Assembly: GCF_016741815.1 (NCBI RefSeq)
Contig: NZ_JAERRJ010000003.1
Span: forward strand, 310,001 to 374,000
Length of the DNA stretch: 64,000 nucleotides
Direction of reading: 5' to 3'
From: Nocardia acididurans
GTDB lineage: Bacteria > Actinomycetota > Actinomycetes > Mycobacteriales > Mycobacteriaceae
Position numbers and translations under genes: made by a program. Every line of letters starts with the position of its first letter. The stretch's first letter is position 1. Under the pieces are notes generated by a model. It did not search any database. It had not been told where the DNA came from and worked only from the letters and a program-made list of their open reading frames with translations. Of the stretch, positions 41,555-48,888 are shown piece after piece.

Positions 41555-42694
41555 TCAGGCGACCGTGACCGGGAGGGAAATACCGAGCGGGCGCAGGATG
41601 CGCTGGAATTTGGCGGTGGTCTCGGCCAGTTCGGCCGCGGGGTCGGATTCGGCGACGATGCCGCCGCCCGCGTGCGCGAGCAGGCTGTGGCCGTCGGCGG
41701 CGAGTTCGGCGCAGCGGATGCTGACCATCCATTCGCCGTTGCCCTCGGCATCGCACCAGCCGACCGCGCCCGCGTAGAAGCCGCGCTCACCCTCGAGGTC
41801 GGCGATGAGCTGGGCGGCGGTGGCGGTGGGGGTGCCGCAGATGGCGGGGGTGGGGTGCAGGGCGGCGGCCAGCTCCAGCGCGGAGGGACCGTCGGCGCGC
41901 ACGGTGGCGGTGATCGGGGTGCCGAGGTGCCACATCTCCGGGGTGCTGGTGAGTTCCGGTGTGGGCGTGGTGACTTCGGTGCAGCGGTCGCGCAGTACCT
42001 CGGTCACCTGGTCGACCACGTAGCGGTGCTCGTGCTGGTCCTTGGCGGAGCCGAGCAGGGTTTCGGCGATCTTCCGGTCGGCCTGGTCGTCGCCGAGGTC
42101 GCGGCGGGCCGAACCCGCGAGCGGGTGGCTGAGCACCTCGTCGCCGTCGCGGCGGACCAGGATCTCCGGACTGGAGCCGATGAGGTGGCGACCGGCGAAA
42201 CGTCCACCGGCGGTGGAGAGGTCGACGAGGAAGCCGTTGCCCATCGGGTCGGTGGACACCAGCCGGTCCAGAATCTCCACCGGCCGTGCGGCGTGCGCCG
42301 AGCGCGCGCGAATGGATCGCGCCAGCACCACCTTCCGGACCGGATGCTCCGGATCACGCAGCAGTGCAACGGCTTCACCGACCCGGCGCACATGCTCCTC
42401 GGGTTCCGGGAGCGCCGCGTCGAACTCGAACTCCGGCTGGGCCGGCGTGGCGGGCAGGTACCCGGTGTCCCTCACCGACACCGACTCCGGCGACCAGAGC
42501 GCGACGGGTGCGCCCGGGACGAACGGCAGCGCGCCGACCACGTGGGTCACCTCGCCGCGTCGCAGTGTGGTCGCCGCCTCCTGGGCGGATTCGAATACGC
42601 GCCCGACCCCGCGCGCGATCACGGTCCGATAGGGCCGGGCCAGAATAAAGGCGGGGTCCGAGCTTTCAGCAGACATGGCAGAAATGGGGATCAT
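41555..42694 (-). CDS. dhbC: Isochorismate synthase
   Basis: A 379-residue chorismate-binding enzyme of the EntC/DhbC family. It turns chorismate into isochorismate. Family landmarks: VRKVVLARSIR (active-site Lys), SSPEILVRRDGDEVLSHPLAGSARR, LHPTPAICGTPTATA, GFYAGAVGWCDAEGNGEWMVSIRCAEL and AGGGIVAESDPAAELAET with the metal-binding glutamates. Start uncertain: the ATG at 42694 lies just after GAGAGG; a second ATG at 42676 is equally possible. It follows dhbA by 9 bp. Confidence 0.93.
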   Translation of the reverse strand: MIPISAMSAESSDPAFILARPYRTVIARGVGRVFESAQEAATTLRRGEVTHVVGALPFVPGAPVALWSPESVSVRDTGYLPATPAQPEFEFDAALPEPEEHVRRVGEAVALLRDPEHPVRKVVLARSIRARSAHAARPVEILDRLVSTDPMGNGFLVDLSTAGGRFAGRHLIGSSPEILVRRDGDEVLSHPLAGSARRDLGDDQADRKIAETLLGSAKDQHEHRYVVDQVTEVLRDRCTEVTTPTPELTSTPEMWHLGTPITATVRADGPSALELAAALHPTPAICGTPTATAAQLIADLEGERGFYAGAVGWCDAEGNGEWMVSIRCAELAADGHSLLAHAGGGIVAESDPAAELAETTAKFQRILRPLGISLPVTVA

Positions 42695-42703
42695 CCTCTC
42701 GAA

Positions 42704-43702
42704 TCACATATCCAGGGTCGCGCCGCCATCCACCCGCAGGTCATGCATGGTGATGTGGCGAGCGTCGTCGGAAACCAGAAAGCGGATCGCCGCGGCGATA
42801 TCGGCGGGTTCGGCAATGCGCCGCAACGGAATTCCGAGGCGGTAGGCCCCGGGATCACCGTCGAGCAGCGCCGCGTGCGCGGCGGGGTCGAGCGGCCGAG
42901 GGCGAACGGCCTCGTCGAGCGCGCTGGAGCCCGCGACGCCGCCCGTGTCGGCGGCGGGTTGCAGGCCGCGCAGCATGGCGGTGTTGGTCGAGCCCGGTGA
43001 GACCAGGTTGACGCGGACGCCGAAGGGGGCGACCTGGAGGGCGAGCGCGCGGGTGAAGGCGGTGGCCGCGGCCTTGGAGGCGCAGTAGGCGGCCATGCCC
43101 ACCCGCGGGGTGGCGGCGGCGTTGGAGGACACGACCACGATCGCGCCGCGACCGGCGGCGGTCATATCGCGGGCGGCGCGCTGGGTGACGTGCATGGTGC
43201 CGGTGGCGTTCACCGCGAAGCTGCGGTCCCAGGACTCGGGGGTGATGTCCAGGGCGGTTCCGGCATCCATGACCCCTGCGGCGTGCACCAACACGTCGGC
43301 GGGGCCGTGTGCGGCGGTGAGCCGGTCGAAGGCCGCCTCGACCGATTTGCGGTCCGCCACATCGACTTCGGCGGCGATCACGGCGACCGCCTGCGGCAGT
43401 GCCGCTTCGGCGATCCCTGCCGCCGCTTGCGGCTGCTCCGGTTCCACGATCCCCACAACCGCCTGGCGCTGCTCCGGTTCGGCGATCCCGGATGCGGCGG
43501 CGTACCGCACGGCACCGGTTGTCGCGGCGTACTCCGTTGCGCGCCGGGCGATTTCGGCGGCGACCTCGTGCACGCGGGGGTCGCGGTCCCAGAGCGCCAG
43601 GGTGCGGGCTCCGGCGGCGAGTTCGGCGGCGACGGCGGCGCCGATGCCCGCTGCCGCGCCGGTGACCACCACCACGCGCCCATCCGATTCGATCATGCGC
43701 AT
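42704..43702 (-). CDS. dhbA: 2,3-dihydro-2,3-dihydroxybenzoate dehydrogenase with repeat insertion
   Basis: A 332-residue SDR oxidising 2,3-dihydro-DHB to DHB, about 70 residues longer than EntA/DhbA. Cofactor loop TGAAAGIG (about 14-21), HAAG near 135, the catalytic Ser in IVVVSSNAAA, and YCASK with Tyr and Lys are intact. Residues about 53-110, between beta-2/alpha-2 and the next strand (EVDVADRKS), are an insertion holding three 12-residue repeats (G-I-A/V-E-P-E-Q). It should loop out from the Rossmann fold. The gene starts at the inner edge of an iron box with no Shine-Dalgarno sequence. Confidence 0.9.
   Translation of the reverse strand: MRMIESDGRVVVVTGAAAGIGAAVAAELAAGARTLALWDRDPRVHEVAAEIARRATEYAATTGAVRYAAASGIAEPEQRQAVVGIVEPEQPQAAAGIAEAALPQAVAVIAAEVDVADRKSVEAAFDRLTAAHGPADVLVHAAGVMDAGTALDITPESWDRSFAVNATGTMHVTQRAARDMTAAGRGAIVVVSSNAAATPRVGMAAYCASKAAATAFTRALALQVAPFGVRVNLVSPGSTNTAMLRGLQPAADTGGVAGSSALDEAVRPRPLDPAAHAALLDGDPGAYRLGIPLRRIAEPADIAAAIRFLVSDDARHITMHDLRVDGGATLDM
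43382..43489 (-). repeat. 36-bp coding tandem repeat (three copies) in dhbA
   Basis: Residues 72-107 of DhbA read GIAEPEQRQAVV, GIVEPEQPQAAA and GIAEAALPQAVA. They lie in an insertion absent from EntA and Bacillus DhbA. Confidence 0.8.
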
Positions 43703-43720
43703 AAGGTTAGCCTAACCTGA
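43702..43720. promoter_or_regulatory. DtxR/IdeR-type iron box between dhbA and dhbE
   Basis: TAAGGTTAGCCTAACCTGA matches the IdeR/DtxR consensus TTAGGTTAGSCTAACCTAA at 17 of 19 positions. It touches the dhbA start codon and lies 75 bp upstream of dhbE, so one site can repress both divergent transcripts when iron is plentiful. Confidence 0.92.
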
Positions 43721-43794
43721 TAAGAATGTGGGGCGCTCCGTCTTCCCCGTGATTCGCGAGCGCCGTCCGATCCCCTGAAATGAGGTGTCCCACA

Positions 43795-45444
43795 ATGCCA
43801 TCCACCGTGCTCCCCGGCTTCACCCCGTGGCCCGAGGCCGCGGCGCAGCGCTACCGCGAGCTCGGATGCTGGACCGGTGAGACGTTCGGCGATGTGCTCA
43901 CCGCACGCGCCGCCGCGACCCCCGAGGCCATCGCCGTCGTCGACGACAACCATCGCTGGACCTACGCCGAACTCGATCGTCGTTCCCGCTCGCTGGCCAC
44001 CGGCCTGGCCCGGCTGGGCATCGCCCGCCGCGACCGGGTGCTGGTTCAGCTGCCCAATCGCGCCGAATTCGTGGAGACCGTGTTCGCGCTGTTCCGCCTC
44101 GGCGCGCTGCCGGTGTTCTGCCTGCCCGCGCACCGCCAGGCCGAACTGGTGCCGATCGCCACCGCGAGTGCGGCCACGGCCATCGTCACCAGCGGCGTGC
44201 ATCAGCGGTTCGACTACGCGGCGCTGGCGGATTCGATTCGCGTGCAGGTGGATTCGCTGCATCACATCCTCGTGGTCACCGATGACGCCGACGCGGCGCT
44301 GCCGCAGGGTGCGCGCGATATCGCCGAATTCCGGGACGAGCCGGGCGAACTGCCCGCACTCGACGCGAGTGACGTTGCGTTCCTTCAGCTCTCGGGCGGC
44401 AGCACCGGTGTTCCCAAACTCATTCCCCGCACGCACGACGACTACCTGTTCAGCGTGCGGCGCAGCGCCGAGGTCTGCGAACTCGGCCCGGACACCGTGT
44501 ACCTGGCGACCCTGCCCATCGCACACAACTTTCCGATGAGCTCGCCGGGCATTCTGGGTGCGCTGTGGGCGGGCGGCACCGTCGCCATGACCCCGGACCC
44601 GACCCCCGCCACCGCCTTCGCGGCCATCGAGAAGTTCGGGGTGACCATCACCGGACTGGTGCCGCCGCTGGCACGACTGTGGGTGGAACGCGCAGAGAAG
44701 GGCGGCACCCCTGATCTTTCCAGCCTGCGCGTGGTGCAGGTGGGCGGCGCGCGCTGCCAGGAGGAGCTGGCGCGGCGCGTCGGCCCGGCGCTCGGCGTGA
44801 CCCTCCAGCAGGTGTTCGGCATGGCCGAGGGCCTGGTCTGCTATACCCGCCTGGACGATCCGATCGACGTGGTGATCGCCACTCAGGGCCGCCCCATGTC
44901 CGAGTACGACGAGGTCAAGGCCGTGGACGACGACGGCAATGAGGTTCCGCCGGGCACCGACGGCAACCTGATCACGCAGGGCCCCTATACGATTCGCGGC
45001 TACTACGACAACGCCGAGGCCGATGCCCGCAGCTTCACCGCCGACGGCTGGTACCGCACCGGCGATATCGTGCGCATCCGCCCGGACGGGAATCTGGTGG
45101 TACAGGGCCGCGCCGGGGACTGGGTGAACCGCGGCGGCGAGAAGGTCTCCGCCGAGGAGCTCGAGGCGCATCTGCTCGAACATCCCGGCATCCGCGACGC
45201 CATCATCATCGGCACCCCGGATCCGGTACTGGGGCAGCGCATCTCGGCCTTCGTGCAGCCCGTCGACCCCGAGAACAAGCCGACCCTGACCACCGTCCGA
45301 GCCTTCGTGCGCGGTCGCGGTGTGGCGGCCTGGAAGATGCCGGATGCCGTGGTCGTCGTGGACGACTTCCCGGAAACCGGCGTGGGCAAGACCAGCCGCA
45401 AGGAATTGCGGCAGCTGCTCGCGGAGCGCGCGGCGGTGAGCTGA
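43795..45444 (+). CDS. dhbE: 2,3-dihydroxybenzoate-AMP ligase
   Basis: A 549-residue aryl-acid adenylating enzyme that activates DHB with ATP and loads it on an aryl carrier protein. P-loop LSGGSTGVPK, acid-binding HNFPMSSPGILG, VFGMAEGLVCYTRLDDP, hinge DWVNRGGEKVSAEE and catalytic Lys near GVGKTSRKEL. In DhbE the pocket uses Ser240 and Val337, which become Cys and Leu in salicylate enzymes. Here the equivalents are Ser (MSSPG) and Val (EGLVC), supporting DHB rather than salicylate. ATG (MPSTVLPG) with AGGTG upstream; divergent from dhbA. Confidence 0.93.
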   Translation: MPSTVLPGFTPWPEAAAQRYRELGCWTGETFGDVLTARAAATPEAIAVVDDNHRWTYAELDRRSRSLATGLARLGIARRDRVLVQLPNRAEFVETVFALFRLGALPVFCLPAHRQAELVPIATASAATAIVTSGVHQRFDYAALADSIRVQVDSLHHILVVTDDADAALPQGARDIAEFRDEPGELPALDASDVAFLQLSGGSTGVPKLIPRTHDDYLFSVRRSAEVCELGPDTVYLATLPIAHNFPMSSPGILGALWAGGTVAMTPDPTPATAFAAIEKFGVTITGLVPPLARLWVERAEKGGTPDLSSLRVVQVGGARCQEELARRVGPALGVTLQQVFGMAEGLVCYTRLDDPIDVVIATQGRPMSEYDEVKAVDDDGNEVPPGTDGNLITQGPYTIRGYYDNAEADARSFTADGWYRTGDIVRIRPDGNLVVQGRAGDWVNRGGEKVSAEELEAHLLEHPGIRDAIIIGTPDPVLGQRISAFVQPVDPENKPTLTTVRAFVRGRGVAAWKMPDAVVVVDDFPETGVGKTSRKELRQLLAERAAVS

Positions 45445-45476
45445 CGCCCGGGGCCTCGACCCTGTCCATGCTCCCG

Positions 45477-45532
45477 CCCCGTCATTCCGGCGCGGGTGGG
45501 GCATGCCGGGATGACGGGGTGAGTCATCCCGG
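45477..45532. terminator. Compound hairpin between convergent dhbE and ArCP genes
   Basis: CCCCGTCATTCCGGC (45477-45491) pairs with GCCGGGATGACGGGG (45505-45519), 15 bp with one wobble. The same middle strand can instead pair through GCCGGGATGA with TCATCCCGGC (45523-45532). The two folds exclude each other. Position suggests a bidirectional terminator. Confidence 0.7.
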
Positions 45533-45545
45533 CAGACCGAGGGGG

Positions 45546-45788
45546 TCATTCCGCGAGGGCTTCGATCCAGGCGCTCAGCACGGGATCGGCTGCCAGCGTG
45601 GGGAAGTCGATGTGCTCGTAGCCCGCCGAGCGCCACTTCTCCACCAGCGACATGATGCGCACGGAATCCATTCCGGCGTCGAGGAGGTTGGTGTCGTCGG
45701 TCAGTTCGGCCGGACTCACGCCGAGCGCGGTTGCCACATCGTTGATCACGCGCTCACGGTCGGCGGGCGCGGTGGTCTGCTCGGTCAT
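45546..45788 (-). CDS. Free-standing aryl carrier protein
   Basis: An 80-residue carrier domain. The phosphopantetheine attachment Ser42 lies in LLDAGMDSVRIMSLVEKW, helix II of the fold. It corresponds to the C-terminal domain of EntB and to stand-alone ArCPs, and should accept DHB from DhbE and present it to the first condensation domain of the NRPS. It is the last gene of the NRPS transcript, 5 bp after the siderophore-interacting protein gene, while the isochorismatase it would normally be fused to is in another operon. Confidence 0.9.
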   Translation of the reverse strand: MTEQTTAPADRERVINDVATALGVSPAELTDDTNLLDAGMDSVRIMSLVEKWRSAGYEHIDFPTLAADPVLSAWIEALAE

Positions 45789-45793
45789 GGTTG

Positions 45794-46630
45794 TCACTCG
45801 TCTCGGTCGTAGTCGGCGATGCCGCGTTTCCAGTACCCGGCGATCAGTCGGTCCTTCGGGCCCACCTGCAGATCGGTGCTCACCCATTTGCGCAGCGGCT
45901 TCAGCACGCCCGCCTCACCGGCCAGCCAGACGTAGAGTCGTTGTCCGGCAGGCACATCCAGGCCACGCAGGGTCTTCTCGAAGGTGTCGCCGGTGCCGGG
46001 CGCGGCGTCGCCGCGATGCACCCAGTGCACCTCGAATCCGGCGGGTGCGCCGAGCGGGATCTCCTCCTCCGGACCGCGCACCTCGATGACCGCCCAGCCC
46101 GCGGATTCGCGCGGCAGCCATTCCAGCCAGCGTGCGATGGCGGGCAGCGCGGTGATGTCACCGGCGAGCAGGTACCGGTCGTAGGTCCGGGGCACCACTT
46201 CGCCCCCGGGCGGACCGGCGATGTGAATCCTGGTGCCCGGCTGCACGTTCACCGCCCAGTCCGAGGCGAGACCGCCGGGGTGGACGACGAAGTCGATATC
46301 GAGTTCCCGGTCCTCGGCGCTGAACCGGCGGACGGTGTACTCCCGCGAAACCGGCCGCGGCGCACCCCATTCCAGCGAGAGCCCGTCCTTGCGGGGCAGC
46401 CGCAGTTCACCGTTCTCGTCCGGGAAGATGAGGCGCACATGCTCATCGGGCACATAGCTGTGGAACCCGGCCAGATCCGCGCCGCCGAAGGTGATGCGCA
46501 GCAGTCCCGCGCCCACCTGTTCGGTGCGGATCACCTCCACATCACACAATCCGATCGGATATCCGACCTTGGCTCCGTGTGCACCCGACAACACCTCCGC
46601 GATGTTGTCGGCATAGGCGGCACGATCCAT
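45794..46630 (-). CDS. Siderophore-interacting FAD-binding protein (ferric-siderophore reductase)
   Basis: A 278-residue ViuB/SIP-type flavoprotein. FAD-binding beta barrel with RPVSREYTVRRF (the R-x-Y-S/T-x-R type motif), ASDWAVNVQPGTRIHIAGPPG, then an NAD(P)H domain (YLLAGDITALPAIARWLE) and the family end VWLAGEAGVLKPLRKWVSTDL. Such proteins reduce the ferric siderophore in the cytoplasm to release iron; reduction instead of hydrolysis is consistent with the absence of an Fes-type esterase nearby. Its ATG overlaps the stop of the exporter gene. Confidence 0.93.
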   Translation of the reverse strand: MDRAAYADNIAEVLSGAHGAKVGYPIGLCDVEVIRTEQVGAGLLRITFGGADLAGFHSYVPDEHVRLIFPDENGELRLPRKDGLSLEWGAPRPVSREYTVRRFSAEDRELDIDFVVHPGGLASDWAVNVQPGTRIHIAGPPGGEVVPRTYDRYLLAGDITALPAIARWLEWLPRESAGWAVIEVRGPEEEIPLGAPAGFEVHWVHRGDAAPGTGDTFEKTLRGLDVPAGQRLYVWLAGEAGVLKPLRKWVSTDLQVGPKDRLIAGYWKRGIADYDRDE

Positions 46631-47859
46631 CAGAGCTTCTCCTTTCCCAACAGGGGCGCGGCGGCCAGGGCCGTCAACGCGCCGAGTACCAGTACCGACA
46701 GCCCGTAGACCACGAGAGCGGTTCCGGGCGTGAAGAATTGGCCGACCACACCGGCCACCATGGAACCGACCGCGGTCCCGGCGACCGACTGCACCATGAG
46801 CAGTCCGGAGATCCGGCCGCGCATGTCCTCGGGTGCGGCGTGCTGCAGAATCGTGTAGCGCAGCACCACGTTCAGCGCCCGCGCCAGACCGAATCCGGCC
46901 AGGCCGAGGAAGGCCACCGCGGCGTGCGGCGCGAGTCCGGCCGCGATGACGCCGATCGGCATGAGCACCATCGAGATCAGCAGGGCGAGGCCGGGACGGT
47001 TGCTGCGGCCGATCCAGCCGCTGGTGAGCGACCCGATCACCGCGCCCGCGCCGGGTGCGGCGTACAGCAGTCCGAGCGTCGTTTCGCCCGCGCCGAGTTC
47101 GCCTTCGGCGAGGGCGGGCAGCAGGACCAGTGGACCGCTCACCATCATGGCGATGCCGCCGGTCAGCAGGGCCATGCGAATCACCTTGTGCCGGGCCGCG
47201 AATGCGATGCCGGTGGCCAATTCGCGCAGCGGATGCGCGATCTCGCGGGCGGGCGGCGGCTGCGGTCCGATGGAGCGGATCAGCCCCACGGTGGCGGCGG
47301 TCGCGGCGGCGCACAGGAAGAACGGCAGTGCCACACCGGTTTTCGCGATCAGGAGTCCGGCGATGGCCGGAGTGACCATGGTGCCCAGGTCGGTGGTGAG
47401 CGAGGTCAGCGCACCGGCGGCGGCCACCTTGTCCCGGCCCACGAGCATGGGGATGAGCGCCATCAGCGCCGAACCGCTGACCCCGCCCGCCAGTCCGTCG
47501 ACCACGCCCGCGGCGTAGATGACGGCCAGCGACGGCTGCTCCAGCAGGGCGTTGGCACCGAGCGCGAGGAATCCGAAACCGGCCGCGCTGCGCGACCATT
47601 GGATGACATCGCGCCGGTCGTACCGGTCCGCGATCACCCCGCCCGCCAGGGATCCGGCGAACAGGGCGATCGCGGTGACCGTGGTGACGCCGGCGACGTG
47701 CAGGGACGAGCCGGTGGCCTGATAGACCTGGACGGGCAGGGCCACCATGAGCAGTCCGATACCCAGCACCGAGATCAGCCGGGCCGCAAAGGCATTGCGG
47801 AACGCCCGGCTGTCACGCAGGGGTGAGGTATCGATCAGCAGGCCGCCGACGGCTGTCAC
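46630..47859 (-). CDS. MFS transporter, EntS-type siderophore exporter
   Basis: A 409-residue protein with 12 transmembrane helices and the MFS loop signature AGGVIADRYDRRDV between helices 2 and 3. It resembles EntS, the enterobactin exporter. It starts with GTG overlapping the stop of the substrate-binding protein gene, and its stop overlaps the start of the SIP gene. This tight packing within the NRPS transcript supports a role in secretion of the finished catecholate. Confidence 0.9.
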   Translation of the reverse strand: MTAVGGLLIDTSPLRDSRAFRNAFAARLISVLGIGLLMVALPVQVYQATGSSLHVAGVTTVTAIALFAGSLAGGVIADRYDRRDVIQWSRSAAGFGFLALGANALLEQPSLAVIYAAGVVDGLAGGVSGSALMALIPMLVGRDKVAAAGALTSLTTDLGTMVTPAIAGLLIAKTGVALPFFLCAAATAATVGLIRSIGPQPPPAREIAHPLRELATGIAFAARHKVIRMALLTGGIAMMVSGPLVLLPALAEGELGAGETTLGLLYAAPGAGAVIGSLTSGWIGRSNRPGLALLISMVLMPIGVIAAGLAPHAAVAFLGLAGFGLARALNVVLRYTILQHAAPEDMRGRISGLLMVQSVAGTAVGSMVAGVVGQFFTPGTALVVYGLSVLVLGALTALAAAPLLGKEKL

Positions 47860-48854
47860 TTGAAGCGCTCCGCCAGCAGGTCGAGGGTGGCCATGGCGCT
47901 GCGGTAGTCCGGACGCAGGCTGGTGGCCGGCAGTTCATAGACCTGACCCTTGGTGAAGGCGGGCAGCTTGGCCAGCAGCGGGTCCTCCTTGAGCTGCGCG
48001 ATGCTGCGGCCGCCGTCGACGGTGATGACGAAGACCAGCGGCGCGTCGACGACGGTGTTCAGCAGTTCGGGGCTGAAGGTCACCCAGTCACCGGCCGCGG
48101 GGCGTGTCGGGTTGCCCGCCTTCGCCTCGACCTTGTCGTCCATGGTGAATCCGGCGTCGGACAGCAGCGAGGCCAGTGGGGTGTTGGGGGCGATCAGGGT
48201 GGGCTGACCGTCCTTGCGGGACTGCATGACCGCGGCGAGACCCGCCGGTGCTTCGAGGCCGGCCTTCACCTTCGCGACCTTGTCCTTGTAGGCGGTGACC
48301 AGCGCGTCGACCTTCTCGGAGCGGTTGACGATATCGGCCACCGACTTCAGCAGGTCCTGCCAGTTGATGGCGTTGGACGCCACCAGCGCGGTCGGCGCGA
48401 TGGCGGTCAGCTTGTCGTAGTTGTTGATCGACTGCTGTCCCGGGTAGCCGGGGCCGCCGCCGATGATCAGATCCGGCTGCTGGGCGGCGATGAACTCGAG
48501 GTTCATGTCGTCACCGGAGGGCACCACCTCGGTGCCCTGCTCCTTGGCTTCGGCGGCCCAGGCGGCGGGGAACTCACCCGGCTTCAGCGAGACGCCGAGC
48601 AGGCGCGGATCCGCGGCCTTCACCTTCGCGCCCAGGTCGAACAGGTATCCGGCGAGCGCGCCGTTGACGACCACGATGCGCTGCGGGTCGGCGGGCACGG
48701 TGACCGGGCCCTTCGCGGTTTCCACCGTGCGCGTACCGGAATCGGCCGCCTGGTCGGAGTTGGAGCTGCCGCAGCCCGCGGCCGTCGCGGCGACCGCGAC
48801 GATCAGGAGTGCGACGGCGGCACGCATGCGTGCCGTCATTCGGTTGACTGACAT
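47856..48854 (-). CDS. Ferric-siderophore ABC transporter substrate-binding lipoprotein (FepB-like)
   Basis: A 332-residue lipoprotein with signal and lipobox (AVAATAAGC), then a type III periplasmic-binding fold: VPADPQRIVVVNG, LEFIAAQQPDLIIGGG, a long backbone helix (QDLLKSVADIVNRSEKVDALVTAYKDKVAKVK) and the C-terminal lobe. It should capture the ferric catecholate outside the membrane and pass it to the FepD/FepG/FepC proteins encoded about 9 kb upstream. It lies 34 bp after the NRPS gene in the same transcript. Confidence 0.92.
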   Translation of the reverse strand: MSVNRMTARMRAAVALLIVAVAATAAGCGSSNSDQAADSGTRTVETAKGPVTVPADPQRIVVVNGALAGYLFDLGAKVKAADPRLLGVSLKPGEFPAAWAAEAKEQGTEVVPSGDDMNLEFIAAQQPDLIIGGGPGYPGQQSINNYDKLTAIAPTALVASNAINWQDLLKSVADIVNRSEKVDALVTAYKDKVAKVKAGLEAPAGLAAVMQSRKDGQPTLIAPNTPLASLLSDAGFTMDDKVEAKAGNPTRPAAGDWVTFSPELLNTVVDAPLVFVITVDGGRSIAQLKEDPLLAKLPAFTKGQVYELPATSLRPDYRSAMATLDLLAERFK

Positions 48855-48888
48855 GGAGGGTGTTCTTTCTTTCTTCTAGGGGGGAGGT

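Noticed and set aside
43780..43794. Earlier ATG for dhbE adding five residues
   Set aside because: AGGTG lies at good distance from the ATG at 43795 and actually overlaps the earlier candidate start.
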